From Thozetella sp. PMI_491 (lineage: Eukaryota > Ascomycota > Sordariomycetes > Chaetosphaeriales > Chaetosphaeriaceae), in assembly GCA_021432635.1 (NCBI GenBank), contig MU270037.1, positions 62,001-126,000 of the forward strand: DNA of 64,000 nt, given 5' to 3'. Position numbers and translations under genes: made by a program. This document shows positions 59,827 to 64,000 of this stretch, in pieces (position 1 is the stretch's first letter; each line of letters opens with the position of its first letter). The notes under the pieces are model-generated. The model did not search any database. It worked only from the letters and a program-made list of their open reading frames with translations, and was not told the DNA's origin.

Positions 59827-62154
59827 ATGTCCGACAAGCACGAGGACGCCGGGGAGGGCATTCGCCCCGCCCCTGAGTCGGCCATGTTCCCCATCGTCGC
59901 CGAAGGCACCGGCAAGACCGCCCTGAACGAGGGCGCCCAGTCCAAGAATGTGTACAACGTAAGCGCCACTCTACCGCGACCCGTTGTCTTTCCCGATGCT
60001 GGAATTCTCTCCACGCTTCGTCTCGAGGCGTCCCGAGTGCATATTCGCTAACTCTAGGTGCTAGGCCGAGCTGTTCGCAGCGCTTCAGGAGTCCAAGATC
60101 AATGTATGGAGCAAGGAATCAATCCATCTCTACTGTGAGCCGCTTGCCACCCCAAATTTTGATGCCGCTTGGCTAGTGCAAGGCGATTGGTGGGTGCGGG
60201 CATGCGACTGACCCCGCGTTCCACTCCAGTCTGTGTCTTCGTTGCTTTCTGCTGTGCGTGCGCCAATGGATACGATGGTAGGTTGATCCCCGAATGGACA
60301 TTTTGACCCGAGATGCCGTCGCTTGGTTCGCGACTAACGCTTTTAGGCTCACTGATTTCGTCCATCACCGGTATGCCGTACTTTCAGCAGAAGTTTGACG
60401 TCGATGGTACCGGTTCGAGGACTTCCGTCGTCGGCTCTCTTTACAACGTGTAAGCAAACTTCTCTCGCACTACATAAGAAGCATCCGCACACTAATCCTC
60501 TTTTCCACAGAGGCTCTATCATCACCGCGCCAGTCGGAGCCGTTATCTCCGATCGCTATGGGCGTCGCAGATGCATGTTTTGCGGCGCAATCGTCATCAT
60601 TGTTGGCGCCATTCTCACGTCCACGTCCGACACCTACGCACAGCTTGTTGTAGGCCGCTTTGTCCTTGGAGCCGGCATTTCCATTATGACTGTCGGTGCT
60701 CCAGCGTACTCAATCGAGATCGCCCCTCCGCACTGGCGAGGTCGCTGCACCGGTGAGTTGAACTGTACCCTAGCCAGGCCCCGGCTCGCGCTTCGGGTCT
60801 GCATTTACACATTGCTGACCCATTCTAGGTCTCTATAACAACGGATGGTTCGGCGGCAGCATCCCCGCTGCGGCTATCACTTTCGGCACGCTTTGGATCA
60901 ATAATGACTACTCATGGAGGATTCCGCTGATTCTGCAGTGCTTCACGTGCCTCGTTGTCATCACATGCGTCTGGTTCATTCCAGAATCGCCTCGCTGGCT
61001 GATGGCCAACGGCCGTGAGGAGGAGGCTGTCGCCTTTTTGGTCAAGTACCACGGCAACAAAGACCCTAACTCGCGTCTCGTGCGTCTCGAGGTCGAGGAG
61101 ATGCGTCAGGGCATCAAGCTTGACGGCATCGACAAGACGTGGTGGGATTGTACGTGGCCCCGCCGGTCCTCATAGCAGCCGGCATTTGTTCCTTTTCAAG
61201 ATCGAGAATAGTTCAAGCTAACTCATGGATTCATCTCCCTAGACCGCCCCCTCTTCTCCTCCCATAGTGGCCGCTGGCGGTTCACTCAAGTCCTGATGAT
61301 CTCCATCTTCGGCCAATGGTCTGGCAATGGTCTTGGTTACTATAATACGACCATCTTCAAGCAGATGGGCGTGGACACTGCCGCTGGCCAGCTCGGATAC
61401 ACTCTTCTCGCACAGGTATGCCAGGCGATCGGTGGTCTCACCGGCATGTCGCAGACCGATCGGATGCCTCGACGCAAAGTCCTCGTGATTGGAACCTTCC
61501 GTAAGTCCCCCTGTGTTGCGGTCGGGAATGCGGGCTGGCGTCTCTCACTCGAATGACGTAGCTAATGCTTACGGGGGCTAGTATGTGCCGTCGCGCTTGC
61601 GTGTAACGCCGGTCTTACGGCCCCAGTGAATGAAGAGATCACAGGACCCGCTGGCCAAATCACCAACTTCTCATACGCCAAGGGTGCGCTGGCGACTTAT
61701 TTCTTGTTCAACGTAATCTACGGCTTCACCTACACACCCCTTCAAGGTGTCATCCCAGCCGAGGCGTTGGACACCAACATGCGGGCCAAGGGTCTGGCGG
61801 CGTCCGGGTTTCTCGTTGGTTGCGTGGGATTCATCAGCACCTTCTGCAATCCTATTGCCAGCGCAAACATCGGATATAAGTATATCTATATTTTTGTCGG
61901 CTGGGACATTTTCGAGTCTATCATGTGGTACTTCTTCTGGCAAGTCTCAGTTTCCTTCGCCTGTCTCATGTGCTTCATTCCGTGGCCAACATGGCTAACC
62001 TACCACTAGCGTCGAGTCCCAGGGCCGTACCCTCGAAGAACTCGAGTTAATCTACAGCCAGCCCAACCCCGTTAAGGCGTCTCTTCATGTTGATAAGGTT
62101 GTTGTCCAGGCTGACGGCACAGTCACGGAGAAGATCGTGGCAGATGCTATCTAA
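59827..62154 (+). CDS. MFS sugar transporter (lactose/hexose permease type)
   Basis: Nine exons: 59827-59958, 60065-60134, 60230-60277, 60347-60449, 60511-60752, 60829-61149, 61243-61500, 61582-61939 and 62010-62154; every phase agrees, 558 aa. It carries ANGYDGSLISSITG (first helix), DRYGRRRCMF, the GRFVLGAGISI segment, FIPESPRWLM, FGQWSGNGLGYY, and a C-terminal YVF-like region ending in CVESQGRTLEELELIY: the standard sugar-porter motif set with 12 helices. The start has a GCCACCATGT context. The last intron uses a GC donor (GCAAGT...CTAG). Exons are GC-rich at third positions and the intron number is high for an ascomycete sugar porter. Intact; substrate not deducible. Confidence 0.92.
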
Positions 62155-63263
62155 GAGGAAGGAAAGACCTGCTGTTTGCGCAATAACTCCAATCTTGCCG
62201 CTGCTACCGAGAAAATTACTCTTAAATATAGTGGTTAAACTAATACTTTTCGCGTGTGTATCTGAAAATAATTATCCCCCTTGAGGTATCAATAAAGTTA
62301 CAATATTTGCAAGCGATACAGTAAAAATATCGGTTCAGTCAAACCGTATCGTCTTTGCTATAATTTAGTGAGGTGTATAAAGGTTGAAGAGAGTGTTCTG
62401 GAAGATAATTATTGGGTTGGAATGGCAGTAAGTCTCCTAAAGCAGCTGGCAGGACTGCGCACCTAAACTTGAGAGAGTATTATCATGGTAGAGCGAGGGG
62501 GTAAGAACAAGCGCAACAGAAGCATGTAACTATAATTAGTTATATTGGTAATCAAACTAAACTCTGAACTCCTGCTTTTTCCTACGATACCCCATTTGTA
62601 CCTACTGCTCCTCAGCTTAGCTCACGCAGTTAGTAAGCTACCTTATACTTCAAAGACGGTTTCCCTCTGCTGAAACCAGATGTTGTATCACCGTTATCCC
62701 CTGCTATTTTACTGCTTACTCGCTGCTTCATAGCTCTCTATACGGGTGCAGGCGCGTATGTGACACTAAATAAGCGTTTATAAAACTTAATCGCATGAAT
62801 TTGCTGTATTGAAGCTGTTTGCGTCGGTGTAATCCCTATATTGGAGCCCCAGCCCAACGCCTTAGCTATGGAGGCCGCCAGGGTAAGACTCGACTACCTA
62901 CCTTGATTAAAGTGCATTGTCTACTCTTAAGATTATTATGGATCGAACTCACCTGATGATCAGGATCACTAATGGCCCAAAGGTCCATCGATCCAAGAAG
63001 AATAAGGTTATGTTTGAAAAGGAAGCCTCTACCTATATTGAACATTCAGAGATTTGGGATTCAGCTATCAACTTCGGCTCTTAACTTACGCCTATGTCGT
63101 AGGTTGCATCAGTTCTCGGTAGTTTATATTGTTCAAGGTTGGTAAGTGCGAGCATCTTCTTCCTTCGCCCTGACGAAAGAATCTTCCACACTCTCCGAAA
63201 CTGATAACTGCAGCGAAGGTAATCGCTGACCGCTAGATGCGCCCCATCTGCTTGACCAGCACC
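62155..63263. other. Intergenic, AT-rich
   Basis: Drops back to local AT-rich composition right after the transporter. No gene, tRNA or repeat seen. Confidence 0.45.
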
Positions 63264-63972
63264 TTAGCTCGGGGGCATTCTCCGAAGACAGATTCTAACC
63301 ACATTAATCGCGTTATTAAGGTCGCCATAAGAGCCAGCGATGGCAACTTCGGCAAGCACGCCGAAAAGAGCTTTGCCGATGGAAATATCAGTCCCAAGAT
63401 CAGGATCAAAACCGATGTAACTCTTTAAGGCGGATGGGCTAATATGCTGAGCTAGAAGATTGGTATTGAGCGATTTGAGAATACCGAGGATATTGCCAAA
63501 AATATCATCAATGGTAGGGTGAAGGTCGCTGATCTCAGTCGAGTAATTGAGAGGAATACTATATTGGATTGCATCATCGAGGGTTACGCCGAGATTACGC
63601 CAGATGATGGCTTGTATATCATCTGAAGTCGAGTTGTATTCACCTCGTTCAGGGATCATGAGCTGCCTAAGCAGAACGCACGAGCCGAAGTGCTCCATTA
63701 CGGCACCACCTGTATATAAATACCCCTTGGAACACGACGGCCAAATAGGAGGCCCTTCAATATCTGCTTTCTGCACCCCGTAAATTAGCCGCTGCAAATG
63801 CTTTTGGGTGAAATAACACTGTCCATTGATACCTGCTTACGTGGATATTATTGGAGCTTTCCAGAAAGGACTCCTTATATATGTCGCTCCCAGTGGCACG
63901 ACCGCTGATGGCGCTGCCGGTAACTATCCCAACCAGGATGGCGTTAGCGGCGATGACTTGGCAAAGCTTCAT
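63264..63972 (-). CDS. Small secreted protein of unknown function
   Basis: Two exons (63972-63841 and 63770-63264) joined by a 70 nt GTAAGC...CAG intron give about 212 aa. The N-terminus is a good signal peptide (MKLCQVIAANAILVGIVTGS) with an SAISGRATGS cleavage region. The rest (IWPSCSKGYLYTGGAVMEHFG, NSTSDDIQAIIWRNLGVTLD, DISIGKALFGVLAEVAIAGS) has no domain I recognise, few cysteines and a glycine-rich hydrophobic C-terminal part. The very end (VVRICLRRMPPS) may be read-through into a further intron, since GTTAGA follows AATGTG. The promoter is cut by the window edge. Could be an effector-like protein; no function is claimed. Confidence 0.55.
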
Positions 63973-64000
63973 TTTGAAGTTAATGAAATCTTTGAGAATA

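Noticed and set aside
59423-60014. Overlapping open frames on both strands before and over the sugar transporter start
   Set aside because: Artefacts of GC-rich sequence lacking stop codons; the nine-exon transporter explains the region.

Overview
The window is nuclear DNA of a filamentous ascomycete (Pezizomycotina; I cannot name the genus from sequence alone). The evidence is many 45-110 nt GT-AG introns with CTAAC/CTGAC-like branch sites, Zn(II)2Cys6 regulators, a NACHT-WD40 NLR, a laccase, a type-B carboxylesterase, MFS and APC permeases, and Pol III genes with introns. Gene density is low and decayed genes are common, as in accessory or subtelomeric fungal DNA. All gene models were spliced by eye and the phase was checked at each junction.

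Layout. 0.5-8.0 kb: a fructosamine-kinase-like gene (-) and a large NLR-type gene (+; esterase, NACHT, WD40-like). 8.8-10.2 kb: two decayed genes (alpha/beta hydrolase and cytosolic-PLA2-like). 10.8-11.9 kb: a secreted seven-bladed PLL/DUF346-type lectin (-). 11.9-15.6 kb: no convincing gene. 15.9-16.3 kb: two tandem intron-bearing tRNA genes; the second has an extra 51 nt insert in its D-loop that looks exactly like a spliceosomal intron. 17.5-18.8 kb: a disrupted membrane glycoprotein gene. 21.5-24.5 kb: a sulfotransferase-like gene (+) facing a carboxylesterase (-). 24.9-25.2 kb: fragments of two unrelated enzymes.

25.4-43.4 kb is the most coherent block: an O-acetylhomoserine sulfhydrylase-type PLP enzyme, a Zn2Cys6 regulator and a nitrilase on the minus strand; homoserine O-acetyltransferase and aspartokinase on the plus strand; then an MFS anion transporter and a second Zn2Cys6 regulator. 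Aspartokinase, homoserine acetyltransferase and O-acetylhomoserine-using PLP enzyme form the same trio that supplies fusaric acid biosynthesis (FUB3/FUB5/FUB7). Here no polyketide synthase is present in the window and a nitrilase is inserted. I infer a specialised O-acetylhomoserine-derived pathway, possibly handling a nitrile; the chemistry is unproven.

43.8-47.3 kb: a decayed THI5/NMT1-like gene and a laccase that looks complete apart from one in-frame TGA. 47.4-53.7 kb: gene-poor, with a small inverted-repeat element. 53.7-58.8 kb: an intact CUE-VWA gene flanked by two broken permease genes. 59.2-62.2 kb: a GC-rich block with an intron-rich sugar transporter whose composition and style differ from its surroundings (possible transfer). 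63.3-64.0 kb: a small secreted protein of unknown function.
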